Positions 36,750-48,872 of a DNA stretch of 64,000 nucleotides are shown here, one piece after another. This stretch comes from Rhizophagus irregularis (Eukaryota > Glomeromycota > Glomeromycetes > Glomerales > Glomeraceae), in contig NC_089444.1 of NCBI RefSeq assembly GCF_026210795.1, positions 186,001 to 250,000 on the forward strand. The letters are read 5' to 3'. The notes under the pieces were generated by a model that was not told the DNA's origin, did not search any database, and saw only the letters and a program-made list of their open reading frames with translations. The position numbers and the translations under genes were made by a program. How positions within the stretch are numbered: the first letter of the stretch is position 1; every line of letters starts with the position of its first letter.

Positions 36750-38504
36750 ATGGAGTTCTTAAAGAGAATATTTTGTTTTCCCTTTAATAAAACTTATTCT
36801 CGAAATAAAAATGTTATTGAAGAAAATAATAAAAATGAAGTTGTTAATAAAACCCATCTTTCAAACTTATATAACGAATCAAATATAAACTTTAACGATT
36901 TAAATCTTGAACAATACGTACAAGATAATCAACCGTATGGTTTATGTTCTGAATGTAATCGACCAAACACAAAGTTATCTTGGTGCAAGGAATGTTATTC
37001 CAATAAATTTCAACAAAATTTTGATAATTGGACTAGTGGAAATAAGCAAATAGATGAGTTCATTCAAGAATCACAATTAAATGCAAGAGGTTGGTTTGAA
37101 TTACTTGAATGGATTCCTTATAATCGATTGAGAAACATTAAATTCTTAGCTCAAGGTGGATTTAGCACAATTTACAAAGCAATTTGGTTAGATGGTGGGA
37201 TATCGCGTTGGGATTATGAGAAACAAGGTTGGAAACGTTATGTTAATAAGCTTAATGAACAAGATTATAAAGATGTAAATAATTCTCAAATTAAAAATCC
37301 ACTCAAAATTGATGAAAAATATGGATTTCTGATAGTACTTAAAAGTCTAAACGACTCGTCAAATATCAATGAGGATTTCTTAAACGAGGTAAGCAGCTAT
37401 TTACATTATTAAATAATTAAATAATTATAAAATTATTTATACAATAATTAATATTTATTTTAAATATAGTGGAAATTACATTTACAATGTCAGCATGAAG
37501 CATATTTAAATGATGCTTTACTTACTCCAATAATTGGAATAACGAAGGATCCAGATACATTAAATTACATGATTATAATGCAATATTTACCTAAGGGTAG
37601 TTTAAGAGATAATTTGTTGATAAAAAAATATAATCCAAATGATAAATTTAATAATTTGTGGCGAATCACAAACCAGCTAAAAGCTATTCATAAATTAAAT
37701 TTAATTCATGGGGATTTTCATAATGGAAATATACTTCAAAGTAAATTTTCCTTATTTATTAGTGATTTCGGATTATCTAAACCAGTTAATCAAACTAATA
37801 TAAAAGATGAAATATATGGAATTCTTCCTTACATGGCACCAGAAGTATTACGTGGTAAACCTTACACAAAAGCTGCTGATATTTATAGTTTTGGAATTAT
37901 TATGTGGGAGATGACATCAGGCGTTCCAGCATTTCATAATATTCCTCACGATTTAAATCTTTCTTTAAATATTTGCAGAGGTATTAGACCAGAAATTATA
38001 GAAGGAACTATGCCTGAATATGTTGAACTAATGAAAAGATGTTGGGATAATAACCCTGAAAAAAGACCAACTGTTGATGAAGTTGAAGATATTTTTGGAA
38101 AATGGGATACTACATATTCAATGGAAGAGGAAGAAGAAAAAAGAATACCTGTTCCTGGTAATTATAATTTATTTTTGGACTAAAATTGTATTTATTTATT
38201 GTATTGTATTTAATGTTTTTTATTATTAATCATAGAAAATGAACCAGAAATTGCATATCATCTAAAATCTTGTTATACAAGTAGGAAATTTAATTATTCG
38301 GCTAAACTGAATGAAATGTTATCACAAGATGAATTAAGTAATAAAATTGTCATTATAGATGACAAAAATGATGATAGGATCAGTAAAGAATTAGGTAAAG
38401 TGTAAAAATCGGATTATTATAATTTGTGTTTAAATTATTTAAAGTAACTTCATTTTATTATATAATTAGATGAACAAGATGAACTAGATGATTGTATAAT
38501 TTAA
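36750..38504 (+). CDS. Protein kinase, tandem copy B
   Basis: Four exons join in phase: 36750-37388, 37470-38157, 38236-38394, 38470-38504, giving 506 residues. The N-terminus MEFLKRIFCFPFNKTYSR is hydrophilic after residue 12, unlike copy A. The zinc-ribbon-like motif LCSECNR ... WCKECYSNKFQQNF follows. The kinase domain has LAQGGFSTIYKA, IVLKSL, catalytic loop HGDFHNGN, a standard DFG (FISDFGLSKP), APEVLRGKPYTKAADIYSFG and CWDNNPEKRP. The tail ends DELDDCII. All residues needed for catalysis appear present. Exon structure and intron positions are identical to copy A. A MITE sits in the promoter. Confidence 0.9.
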
Positions 38505-39439
38505 GAGATTAAATAGTTATTATACTACTTTTACAAACTTTTAAAAGGTGCCATATTATATGCACATAAGGAGAATTCAAAATTCAAACAAATAGGAGAT
38601 CATTTTTTTTCGCCATATTATTTATTAACTTCTTTAATTAGTAGATGAGGAAGAATGCAGCATCCGGTCAACCAAATGTATGCTTCACAAAAAAAATTAT
38701 ATTTATAGATACTAAAAACTAGGTCATCTCATGGTGTATGAAATTTTATTATCGTATAGCACTGACTAAAATATCTGGTATCGTAAAAAATTGAATTAGT
38801 ATCCGGTAGTATTTTGTATGGAACATAAAAAAATTGGTCGGAATTAGCCTAATTCTACCAGAATTAGAATTTTTTTAACTACTCGGTATTATAATGGGTC
38901 ACGGCCGTACGGGGGGGTCTTTTAGTCAGTGCTATACGGTAATAAAATTAGGTAAAATCGGGACTATTCCAAGATCGTTAATATTGTATTTTAAATTCAT
39001 TACAATTATTGATATTCCTATATATTTATTTTTATTTTCATAAAGATTATTTTTTTTTTAAAGTGACAATAAAAAAAAATTTTCAACTATATAGCATTTC
39101 GATACACGCTATATAAAAAAATTTGTTATACTATAAATTAAACGTTGCTTCTTTCTTGCCAATTTATTTTACAAGTTATTAGGAACAAGTTTTTATTAAG
39201 TACATAAGATAATATTGAAAATTATTTTATATATACAATTTATCGTACTATCATAAGGTTTTTAATAATTTATTTTAACAATAAAGGATCAAAATTGGGA
39301 ATATTTATTTAAAATTTCAATATATTAGATAAATAAAGTAAGATTTTATGAACCACAGAGAAAGTTATTTTAATCGTTTTTGTGTTCTAGCGTATTTTAA
39401 TATAGGAAATCCTTTAGGTATAAAAGTATTCAACGTGAT
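38505..39439. repeat. Duplicated flank of kinase copy B (left part)
   Basis: Near-identical to the sequence after copy A over most of its length, with small indels (for example around 39000-39060). It ends at AACGTGAT, where a MITE is inserted. Confidence 0.7.
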
Positions 39440-39815
39440 GGTTACAGTACGATTTCCCGAATCCCAATTTCCCGAATATACCTTTTCCCGAAGCCATTAT
39501 CCCGAATCCCTTTATCCCGAAATGGACATTATCCCGAATGCCATTATCCCGAATCCCAATTTCCCGAATGGTCATTTTCCCGAATTCGAAAAGACATATA
39601 TGAAAATTACTAAGTTGATTAATCTTTATTATAAAAAGAAATTGAATAAAACTAGCTACTAAGATTCGGGATAATGGCATTCAGGATAATGGCATTCGGG
39701 ATAATGGAATTTCGGGAAAATGTCCATTTCGGGATAAAGGGATTCGGGATAATGGCTTCGGGAAAAGGTATATTCGGGAAATTGGGATTCGGGAAATCGT
39801 CCGACAAGGCAACGG
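39440..39815. mobile_element. Palindromic MITE rich in CCCGAAT motifs, 376 bp
   Basis: A left arm (39440-39595) and right arm (39660-39815) are inverted copies. Both are built of TTTCCCGAATCCC-like units, with the same order of AATATACC, AAGCCATTAT and ATCCCTTTAT spacers. Comparison with copy A's flank (AACGTGATCCGTGAT at about 36026) shows an empty site there, and GAT is duplicated at the borders (39437-39439 and 39816-39818). Short ORFs inside it are translation of the repeat. Confidence 0.8.
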
Positions 39816-40936
39816 GATCCGTGATAGTAATTATTATACGATCAGTCTACTAATATTATATTTTTTTAAGCTTTCCTAAGTGTTAAGCGAGGTAACAAAT
39901 AAGAATTTTTCCAACTTGCACTTCAAAAATTAAAATTTTTTCTCGCAATTAATAAATTATAAATTGCGTTAAATTTCAAATAAAAAATTAGATTTGACCC
40001 AAGTCGTATGATTGGGTGGTTAATCTTTTTTCCGCTCGGTCTAACGCCTATTAATTTTTGGGGCGCAGTATTATAATTTTTTTAAATTTACTGCGGTCTG
40101 AAATTACCTTAAACTATCAATCAATGGAATTTTTAGTTGTTAATAACACTTTACTTTTTAAAGAATATATGACGATGGACAGTAGTTGATCCTTAATAAT
40201 TTAGGATATTCATAGAAATATTAGTTATTGAATTTAGGGATTTTATATGAAGTTTCTTTTAGGAAATTATTATTTGTGAATCGGGTATAAATATAGCTTT
40301 TGGGATTTATCCGGATTTAGGACTTATAATCTATTCTCTTTTTTGAAATTCTTATTTTCACTCTATCTTTATTACTATAAAACTCGGGAAGCGTTATAAT
40401 TTTTTTCGAATATAATAAAATTTATTTTTGTAGCTTGTGTGGAAATCGTCATTATGACGGGCACAAGCCCCACAACATCCAGACATCATAAATCCGAAGG
40501 CAGAGACCCTAAGAAAAAAACTTCGTTCCTCCAAAGCCCGAGCGACACAATTACAATCGAGCGCCGTAAGGGCACCACTTTTTTGAGTGCCCAGGTTCGT
40601 GGTGCAGTAAATTTTAAAAAACTATCATTAAGGATTTTCTTTGATATAAAGATTTTAATTTATATTATAGATGTAATTTCACCTGCTCTGCAAGTTTACT
40701 TAGGATTTGGAAGAATGTTACGAATGCCGATTTTGATTTTAAATATAAATGATTGATTCATTCGCAACATGATCCGTATATGCTGTGATACATACAGTAT
40801 AATAAATTCGTTGTACGGGTAATTTGGAGAAATTTAGATAATTTGTTATAAAACTTGTATCACAAATATTCCGCAATATCATATAATAAAACAATCACGG
40901 AACCGAAATATCATATAAAGTCGTATATTAACTTAA
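39816..40936. repeat. Rest of duplicated flank B and upstream region of kinase copy C
   Basis: 39819-40050 continues the shared flank. 40440-40600 is a diverged copy of the GC-richer block also seen at 36300-36415 and 43800-43920 (shared AACTTCC/CAAAGCCC/GCCGTAAGGG elements), which lies upstream of both the B and C kinases. The unshared piece 40060-40430 has no gene. Confidence 0.6.
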
Positions 40937-42597
40937 TGGAGTTCTTAAAGAGAATATTTTATTTTCCCTTTAATAAAACTCATTCTCGAAATAAAAATGT
41001 TTACGATACAAATCATGAACAATACATATAATCAACCATATGGTTTATGTTCTGAATGTAATCGACCAAACACATGGAAGTTTTGGTGCAAGGAATGTTA
41101 TTCCAAAAAATTTCAACAAAATTTTGATAATTGGACCAGTGGAAATAAGCAAATAGATAAATTCATTCAAGAATTACAATTAAATACAAGAAGTTGGGTT
41201 GAATTACTTGAATGGATTCCTTATAATCGATTGAGAAACATTAAATTCTTAGCTCAAGGTGGATTTAGCACAGTTTACAAAGCAATTTGGTTAGATCATG
41301 GTGGGATATTGCATTGGGATTATGAGAAACAAGGTTGAAAACGTTGTGTTAATAATCTTAATGAACAAGATTATAAAGATGCAAATAATTCTCAAATTAA
41401 AAATCCTCTCAAAATTGATGAAAAATATGGATTTTTAATAGTACTTAAAAGTCTAAACGACTCGTCAAATATCAATGAGGATTTCTTAAACGAGGTAAGG
41501 AGCTATTTTACATTATTTAATAATTAAATAATTATAAAATATTATTTATAACAATAATTAATATTTATTTTAAATATAGTGGAAATTACATTTACAATGT
41601 CAGCATGAAAAATATTTATTTGGTACTGCGTTTACTCCAATACTTGGAATAACGCAGGATCCAGATACATTAAATTACATGATCTTAATGGAATATTTAC
41701 CTAATGGTAGTTTAAGAGATAATTTGTTGATAAAAAAATATAATCCAAATGATAAATTTAATAATTTACATTATATTTCAAGACAGCTAATGGCTATTCA
41801 TAAATTAAATCTAGTTCATGGAGATTTTCATAATGGAAATATACTTCAAGCTAAACCTTTTTTATTTATTAGTGATTTCGGATTATCTAAACCAGTTAAT
41901 CAAACTAATATAAAAGATGAAATATATGGAATTCTCCCTTACATGGCACCAGAAGTATTACGTGGTAAACCTTACACAAAAGCTGCTGATATTTATAGTT
42001 TTGGAATTATTATGTGGGAGATGACATCAGGCGTTCCAGCATTTCATAATATTCCTCACGATTTAAATCTTTCTTTAAATATTTGCAGAGGTATTAGACC
42101 AGAAATTATAGAAGGAACTATGCCTGAATATGTTGAATTAATGAAAAGATGTTGGGATAATATCCCTGAAAAAAGACCAACTGTTGATGAAGTTGAATAT
42201 ATTTTTGGAAAATGGGATACTACATATCCAATGGAAGGGGAAGAAGAAAGAATACAATGTTCCTGGTAATTATAATTTATTTTTGTATTTATTTATTATA
42301 TTGTATTTAATGTTTTTTATTATTAATCATAGAGAATGAACCAGAAATTGTATATCATCCAAAATCTTGTTATACAAGTAGGAAATTTAATTATTCGGCT
42401 AAACTGAATGAAATGTTATAACGAGATGAATTAAGTAATAAAATTGTCATTATAGATGACAAAAATGATGGGATCAGTAAAGAATTAGGTAAAGTGTAAA
42501 AATTGGATTATTATAATTTGTGTTTAAATTATTTAAAGTAACTTCATTTTATTATACGTTAGATGAACTAGATGAACTAGATGATTGTATAATTTAA
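40937..42597 (+). pseudogene. Protein kinase, tandem copy C (broken)
   Basis: It aligns with copy B throughout, including all three introns. Lesions: a 5-base deletion near 41028 shifts the frame after EQYI and creates a stop; TGG becomes TGA at 41336-41338 (KQGW in copy B); an indel near 42254 shifts the frame at the end of exon 2; TCA becomes TAA at 42419 (MLSQDE in copy B). The kinase motifs themselves (LAQGGFSTVYKA, HGDFHNGN, SDFGLSKP, APEVLRG) are still intact, so inactivation is recent. Two long open segments survive (about 40997-41338 and 41679-42269), which an automatic gene finder might call as short kinases. Confidence 0.85.
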
Positions 42598-44156
42598 GAG
42601 ATTAAATAGTTATTATACTACTTTTACAAACTTTTAAAAGGTGCCATATATGCACATAAGGAGAATTCAAAATTCAAATATAGGGTTTACAAATAGGAGA
42701 TCATTTTTTTGCCATATTATTTATTAACTTCTTTGATTAGTAGGAAATGAAGAATGTAGCATCCGGTCAACCAAATGTTTGCTTCACAAAAAAAATTATA
42801 TTCATAGATACTAAAAACTAGGTCATCTCATGGTGTATGAATTTATTATCGTATAGCACTGACTAAAATACCGGGTATCGTAAAAAATTGAATTAGTATC
42901 CGGGGTAATATTTTGTATGGAATAAAAAAATTGGCCGGAATTAGCCTAATTCTACCAGAATTAAAATTTTTTTAACTACCCGGATATTATAATGGGTCGG
43001 GAGTCTTTTAGTCATTGCTATACGATAATAAAATTAGGTAAAATCGGGACTACTCCAAATCGTTAATATTGTATTCGAAATTCATTATTCCTATATATTT
43101 ATTTTATTTTAATTAAAATTATTTTTTTTATATTTTATTGGCATATTTTAAACATTGAAAGTAATAATAATAATAAAAAATTTCAACTATATAACATTTC
43201 GATACACGCTATTTATTTTTAAAATTATTTGTTATTTACTATAAATTAAAAGTTACTTCTTTCTTACCAATTTATTTACAAGTTACTAGAAACAAGTTTT
43301 TATTAAGTGCATTGGATAATATGAAATTATTTTGTATGTATAATTACCGTATTATAAGTTTATAACAGATAAGAATTTACTTCAATTATAAAGGGTCATG
43401 TCATTAGATAATTGTTGAATATTTATTTAAAATTTTCAATATATTAGATAAATAAAGTAAGATTTTATGAACCACAGAGAAAGTTATTTTAATCGTTTTT
43501 GTGTTCTAGCGTATTTTAATATAGGAAACCCTTTAAGTATAAAAGTATTCAATGTCGTAATAATTATTATACGATCGGTCTACTAACATTATATTTTTTT
43601 AAGCTTTCTTAAGTGTTATAACAAATTAAAATAATTAGAGAATTTTTCCGACCTGCACTTCAAAAATTAAAATTTTTTCTTGCAATAAATAAAATTATAA
43701 ATTGCGTTAAATTTTCAAAATTTCTAGCTAGATTTGACCCGAGTCGTATGATTGGATGGTTAGTCTTTTTTCCGTTCGGTATAAAAAAAATTTTTTCTTC
43801 ACATCCAAACGTCATAAATCCGAAAGATCCCTAAAAAAAACACTTCCCCACCCGTTCCTCCAAAGCCCAAGCGCTACAACCGGTTCACCCAAAATTAGAG
43901 TAGTGCCGTAAGGGTGACGCAATATTACTGACCCGCATCACATTTTTCTCATGTTTGTTCGGGAAAAAATAGAGGCACTAGTTAGTATGTATATTTATAC
44001 GAAAATTAATATATCGCACAATTTGTGGCACATGTTAGTTGGTCGATCAATGATATACCAATAAAAATGCATTTTCCTATTGAGATCATTTATTTATTCT
44101 TTTTATAGCACGATATCTTTATCATTTCAACAAATACATAATAAAATCAGAATTAA
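42598..44156. repeat. Duplicated flank of kinase copy C, then unique spacer
   Basis: 42598-43925 repeats the flank seen after copies A and B and ends with the GC-richer block 43800-43920. 43930-44156 is unique AT-rich sequence holding the 3' end of the convergent protease gene. No kinase follows the last block, so the array ends here. Confidence 0.65.
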
Positions 44157-45725
44157 CTAAATAAGTGTAAAATTAACTTTAAATCTGGTTTGAACATCAT
44201 CTAATATCAGATGTATGGGGATAATAAAGTGGAACGGTTGGTCAAATCCATAGTAAATGCCCCATAGCTGACCGTCATCATCATACACCGCCGAACCTGA
44301 ATCACCATGTTCGCCTATATAAATAAAATTTTAGTCAGAATAGGAAGGACGTTGCTTTAATACATGTACATATATCAACTTACCAAATGGCTGTCCATCA
44401 ATACTAGAAATAAGTAAAGCAGATACTTTCGATACTCTTCCAAATTTCTTGGTACAAAAGGTCAGCATTTTATCAATTGCTACCCCTTTTGTGAGGAAAC
44501 TTGTTCTGCCAAATTTATAAACATATGTCATAGACTCTGAGTCATCGCTAACAAAGTCCTTGTAATCACGAATAACGGTTTCAGAGCCAAATGGTTTATT
44601 TGGATCAACCACTGGCACCCTGTCATGATGTTCAATTTCACAGAAGGAGTAATCAAGAAGATTGCTATTTTCGCCAATACCATGAAATTTGTATGAGACT
44701 TTGGCGCAGGAACTTGTATCGGGATCCTATTTAATTAATTTTAGAAAAAGTAAACTTAAGCAGTTAGACACAATAATTACAGAGAAAATATTCATACATT
44801 TTCATATTTTCCTGGCTGAACTACTACACTGCACACCTCTCCAACTGCATGTCCCGCAGTAAGTATAAATTTCTTCGTGTCTGTCTGAAAGAATGCTCCC
44901 AATGTGAATGCATTTTTGACTTCCGAACATCCGATGCTAATACCGGGCTTGAGTTTTTTATTGTAAGCTCGAGGATTAGAAGCTGGTTCAACAACTCCAT
45001 ATCTAATAAACACTGGATACCCCTCAAACGTGGCTGGTAGACGGATTTGTACCGTTTCATCAGGAAAAACAACAATAATTGCAGGTTTATCATCGACTAG
45101 CCCTGGACCTATGAAAGCCATCGGATCTTTCCCTTCTTCCTTAAGTTTATTCAGAAAGGCCTCTCTAGCAATCATCAGCTTTGAAAGCTGTTTGAGATCT
45201 TGTATTGGTTGAATTTCACGTTCGCCTAATTGTTCTGCATATTCTTCTTGGTGCATCACTAAGATTAAGAGTTAGCTGTTTCACAAATTAACGTTTAAGA
45301 TATATCAGAAAATCCAGATGCAAACCTGAAGTAGTTCGTGGGTAAGATAAATTTTTCCTGCACACTGAAATTTATTTGTTACAATGTTACATAATACAAA
45401 CATTAAATATTACTAACAATACGTCATAAAGTTTTCTTTTTTGGTTACCTTGGACTAGTAGAATATAACTATTGTTTTCAACCTGCTTAAAAATATCACC
45501 AACACTATTTTCATCTTTTATTTCTATGTTTTGCAAATTTTCTTTTCCACTAAAAGAGATTTTCACTATCCATACACGTATGTCAACATCAAGGATATTT
45601 ATATTCTCGCAGATTAATTTTTTTAAGTCATAGCCGGTTTTATTCGCATCGATATTAATCTTGAAATGGCCTTGGTTTTCAAGAGCTGGTTTTTGAACGA
45701 TACAGCTGAGTGTAAGAGTGGACAT
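44157..45725 (-). CDS. Crinkler-like header fused to trypsin-like serine protease
   Basis: Five exons join in phase: 45725-45449, 45364-45326, 45258-44798, 44726-44384, 44314-44157, giving 425 residues. Residues 1-92 (MSTLTLSCIVQKPALENQGH, GYDLKKLICENINI, VDIRVWIVKISF) resemble the ubiquitin-like Crinkler (CRN) header of fungal and oomycete effectors. A helical linker follows (EEYAEQLGEREIQPIQDL). The rest is a trypsin-fold domain with the His in ILTAGHAVG, the probable Asp in NLLDYSF, and the nucleophile in GEHGDSGSAVYDDDG. All three triad residues are therefore visible, spread over exons 3, 4 and 5. No signal peptide is seen, as in most fungal CRN-like proteins. Secretion, host targeting or an intracellular conflict role are all open. 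Domain calls are firm for the protease and good for the header. Confidence 0.82.
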
Positions 45726-45795
45726 TTTTCACGTAGGTAAAAATTATTTAGATTGGGGTATTATATATATATGTAAAATAAACTTTTAAATAGCT

Positions 45796-46101
45796 TATGT
45801 TTAGGGAGTTTGTACAATATTATGATGACAGTATATTTTATCATTAGTCATTTCTGCTCGGAATGATCAAATACTTTTGTATTATATATATATATTATGT
45901 TAGCTTATAGAAGTTTATGTTTATGGAGTTTGTACAATATTATGATGACAGTATATTTTATCATTAGTCATTTTTGCTCGGAATGATCAAATACTTTTTG
46001 TAATTGCCGTTTTATGTTTATGGAGTTTGTACAATATTATGATGACAGTATATTTTATCATTAGTCATTTCTGCTCGGAATGATCAAATACTTTTTGTAA
46101 T
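45796..46101. repeat. Three direct repeats of about 85 bp
   Basis: Units beginning GAGTTTGTACAATATTATGA and ending CGGAATGATCAAATACTTTT occur at about 45796-45880, 45914-46000 and 46011-46101. They are nearly identical, so recent. An AT tract with TATATATATATTATGT follows unit 1, and the same tract appears at 47066 after the Tc1-like element. Confidence 0.8.
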
Positions 46102-46108
46102 TGCTGTA

Positions 46109-47063
46109 CAGTAGTGGCGGAAAAAACTGGCAGTGAAGGAAAATCTGTTTACACGATCAATTTTCACCAGAATTGTTTAAAATTTAAAAAATAAGTAAAC
46201 AAATATTATGTTTTCCATATACTAAATTATTAGTATTAAGTAATACTATTATTTTTTTTAATTATTAATTTTAATCACTTTTACAGACTACTCGCTAAAT
46301 TAAGTCGGAGGATTTGATTTATATTATTCCGCTTCTTCTCAGTAATTTCCATAAAAATCTTTTGAATAACTAATTTTTTTTTCACTAATTCATTTATTAA
46401 CCTTTTTCCCACTTTTTCCTTAAAAAATTGTTCATAAGTCTTTAATAAAATTCGGATCTGGTAAATATGAAGATCAATCAAGAATCACAGGACATTAATT
46501 TTCAAGAAAAATCTGGCTTTATAGTTCGAATCATTGTTCTATTGGAATATTCTGGACTCTCCAAGAAGCTGATACACATTACTGAAAAATTTTTAATTAA
46601 AATATTGTAATTTCAAAACTTATTACATCTGTATAAAAATGAATATGCAAATCAAAGTGATTTTGACTTTTGGACTTAAAATTTTTAGGCGTTTTGGTCA
46701 ATGGTATTGTTTTAAATTTTTGGGCTTTTTTTAACTGAGATGATTACTGAAGCAATATCCTTAATGGGAATTTGGTAATTTTGCATAGTTCATTTACATT
46801 TCGGTATTTTATAACTCCCATTTTGCCAATTACGACTTAACAAACTCACATCATTTTTAAGAGAAAGTTTTTACAGTATAATGATATTGTAATGTTTATG
46901 AGACACTTCTATGCCTAGTTTACTTAATACATATTGATCATGATAGTATAATGAACAAATAGATAAAAAATTAGTTCGTATTGTTCAATTAAATATGATG
47001 TAGATCATTAGTTTTATCACGCAATCGCAACTGCGGAACTGCCATTTTTTTCCGCCACTACTG
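46109..47063. mobile_element. Tc1/mariner-like element, 955 bp, no transposase frame
   Basis: Terminal inverted repeats CAGTAGTGGCGGAAAAAA at 46109 and its reverse complement ending at 47063 are flanked by TA on both sides. The interior has no intact transposase; a short Lys/Arg-rich minus frame (46281-46481) may be its remnant. Insertion was into the AT tract that follows the 85-bp repeats. Confidence 0.72.
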
Positions 47064-47083
47064 TATTATATATATATATTATG

Positions 47084-47746
47084 TCAGCATCTAAGAAGTG
47101 TAATAAAAGCGTTGACAATCAAATTTTCGTATGGTGCAAGTGAACGTACTCCCCAGCACGAGCTTTTGCTAATAAAATTTGAGCAAGAAGTTGTGTCAAT
47201 TAATGCCTTGACTGTATGGTGTACATGTCCCTCTTTCATTGCTTCCCAACGCTCTTCTTGATTTTTAAGTTTATCGGAAAAAAAGGCCATATTTTGCATT
47301 CTACGTATATCATTTCCGAATAGTATTGCTTTCTTTAACAGAATAAAATTCTCATTAGAAAAAAAAATCTGAACAATATCTATTTTTTCCCTACTCATTT
47401 CCAACAAATATAAGCTTTGTTTTTGGGTATAAGTCTTGGAAATCAGTTAATATATCCTTTCTAATCCGTAAACATTCCCTAATTACTATCATTTCTAAAC
47501 TAGGGCCAGTTTGGGAATTTTTGTAATTGTTTTCGGGCTTAAGCGTCTGGAACCTCTTATTACAAGTGATTTTAAATTGGGGCACTCGACTAGAAGCGCT
47601 TCTAGATTTTTATTGTTAAGTATACGCGACCCACAATTTTCAAAACTTAGCCATTGTAAATTGGGGCATGCCTTGCACATTTCGGAAATGTATACATCTG
47701 GCTCTATATTTATTTCTCCAATAACTAAAATATATCTGATTAACAA
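47084..47746 (-). pseudogene. LRR (F-box-type) protein remnant
   Basis: Minus-strand frame from 47746 reads EMCKACPNLQWLSFENCG, NLEALLVECPNLKSLVIRG, two to three leucine-rich repeats of the F-box/LRR type. A frame change near 47500 leads to PSLEMIVIRECLRIRKDIL and YPKTKLIFVG. Below 47400 the frame MSREKIDIVQIFFSNENFIL is of uncertain relation. The N-terminal F-box is missing. It is a degenerate fragment of a family that is large in these fungi. Confidence 0.5.
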
Positions 47747-47782
47747 AAATGCCTAAATCTTTAATTTAACATTGATTTTTAG

Positions 47783-48080
47783 GATTGGTCATTTGCTGAT
47801 GGCTTTATTGAGAATCAGGAAATTCAACAAATTACATTTCATCAGCTTTTATCAACGTGTAACCAATCCTCTATTAAAAATCTTTAGGGTGTTAATCATT
47901 TAACGTCATCTGGAATACACCATCTTGTTATTTTATTAAAAAATGGAATATATAAATGTTCCTGTATGTCTTTGGTAACTCGTGGGATTGTTTGTAGACA
48001 TTATTTTAGTATAATGCTACGAACTTCACAGGCTCAGTTTCATATAGGATTTTTTTGCAAATTTTGTTATGAAGTTTGAA
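47783..48080 (+). pseudogene. MULE/FAR1-like transposase fragment with SWIM zinc finger
   Basis: The frame reads DWSFADGFIENQEIQQITFH, has a TAG at 47885, then continues in the same frame SGIHHLVILLKNGIYKCSC and GIVCRHYFSIMLRTSQAQFH. The CxC...CxH arrangement (CSC then CRH) in this setting is the SWIM finger found at the end of Mutator-like (FAR1-related) transposases. Catalytic DDE parts are absent, so only the C-terminal end survives. Confidence 0.6.
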
Positions 48081-48143
48081 GGGGGGAGGGCATATGAAAA
48101 TGACAAGTAATTTTCGATCATTGAAGACGGCTGGCGCTTATGG

Positions 48144-48316
48144 GACCCGTTCATTTCACCGACAGACGTTTCACCGACACATTTTTTCACCCCCTGTGAT
48201 GGTCACGTGTACGTGCATGACAGTACTTGGGCGTGATGTTTAACGCATATTTATCACGTGATATGTATGTGACATTTAGGTGTAGGTGAAACGTCTGTCG
48301 GTGAAATGACCCAGAC
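48144..48316. mobile_element. Short MITE with about 30-bp inverted ends
   Basis: Left TTCATTTCACCGACAGACGT followed by TTCACC; the right end is its inverse (GTGAAACGTCTGTCGGTGAA). Outside these the ends GGGacccG and GGGTCTGG are only partly alike. The centre holds CACGTG-type palindromes. No target-site duplication could be fixed. Confidence 0.65.
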
Positions 48317-48872
48317 CCTTACGCCATGGCGCAAGAAAAATATAAAAAACGCAAACGCGGCAGTTACCGTAGTAGATACTTTTTTTTTCGAGCAAATAAT
48401 ATCTAGGTACAACCTTCTAATCCAAGGTCAGGTACAACAAGTACAATATATGTAAAAAAAACTTTTTTTAGATAAAAAAAATATACTACCAACATCAAGA
48501 AAGTATTTACTGGTGAGACTGCCTTAAGGAATACTGGCCAACATATGGATGTCAAGCTTTACTAATATTGGAAACTTGTTTTGTAAGTGAAAAACGACTT
48601 CAATTACTCCTGTCAGTTTAAACACCTTTGTGGTTCTTTTTTACATGTTTCCTGCTGTCTATCACGCATTTGATTCTTTCAATTTTTTCTTTTAGGCAAA
48701 TGGTACATTTAAGGTCATCAAGATGATGCTAAATTGATATCTATCTACAATAGAGGATAAGCTAACAAGCTAAACGAGACTATGTCATACCATTAAGGGT
48801 AAGTATAAATTATAATGGTTCGCCAGATGGACGTACGAGCAAGTGTAGCACTGCACGGTTCACCAAAAGTCT
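48317..48872. other. Spacer, no gene supported
   Basis: Sequence is somewhat less AT-rich than the surroundings, but no coherent frame was found. It may be the 3' part of the disrupted minus-strand gene that ends at 48873. Confidence 0.4.

Noticed and set aside
39348-39680. ORFs of about 100 codons on both strands with IPN/FPE repeats
   Set aside because: They lie inside the palindromic CCCGAAT element and are translations of its repeat words.
40439-40756. 105-codon ORF upstream of kinase C
   Set aside because: It overlaps a non-coding block that also occurs, without an open frame, at 36300 and 43800 in the other repeat units.
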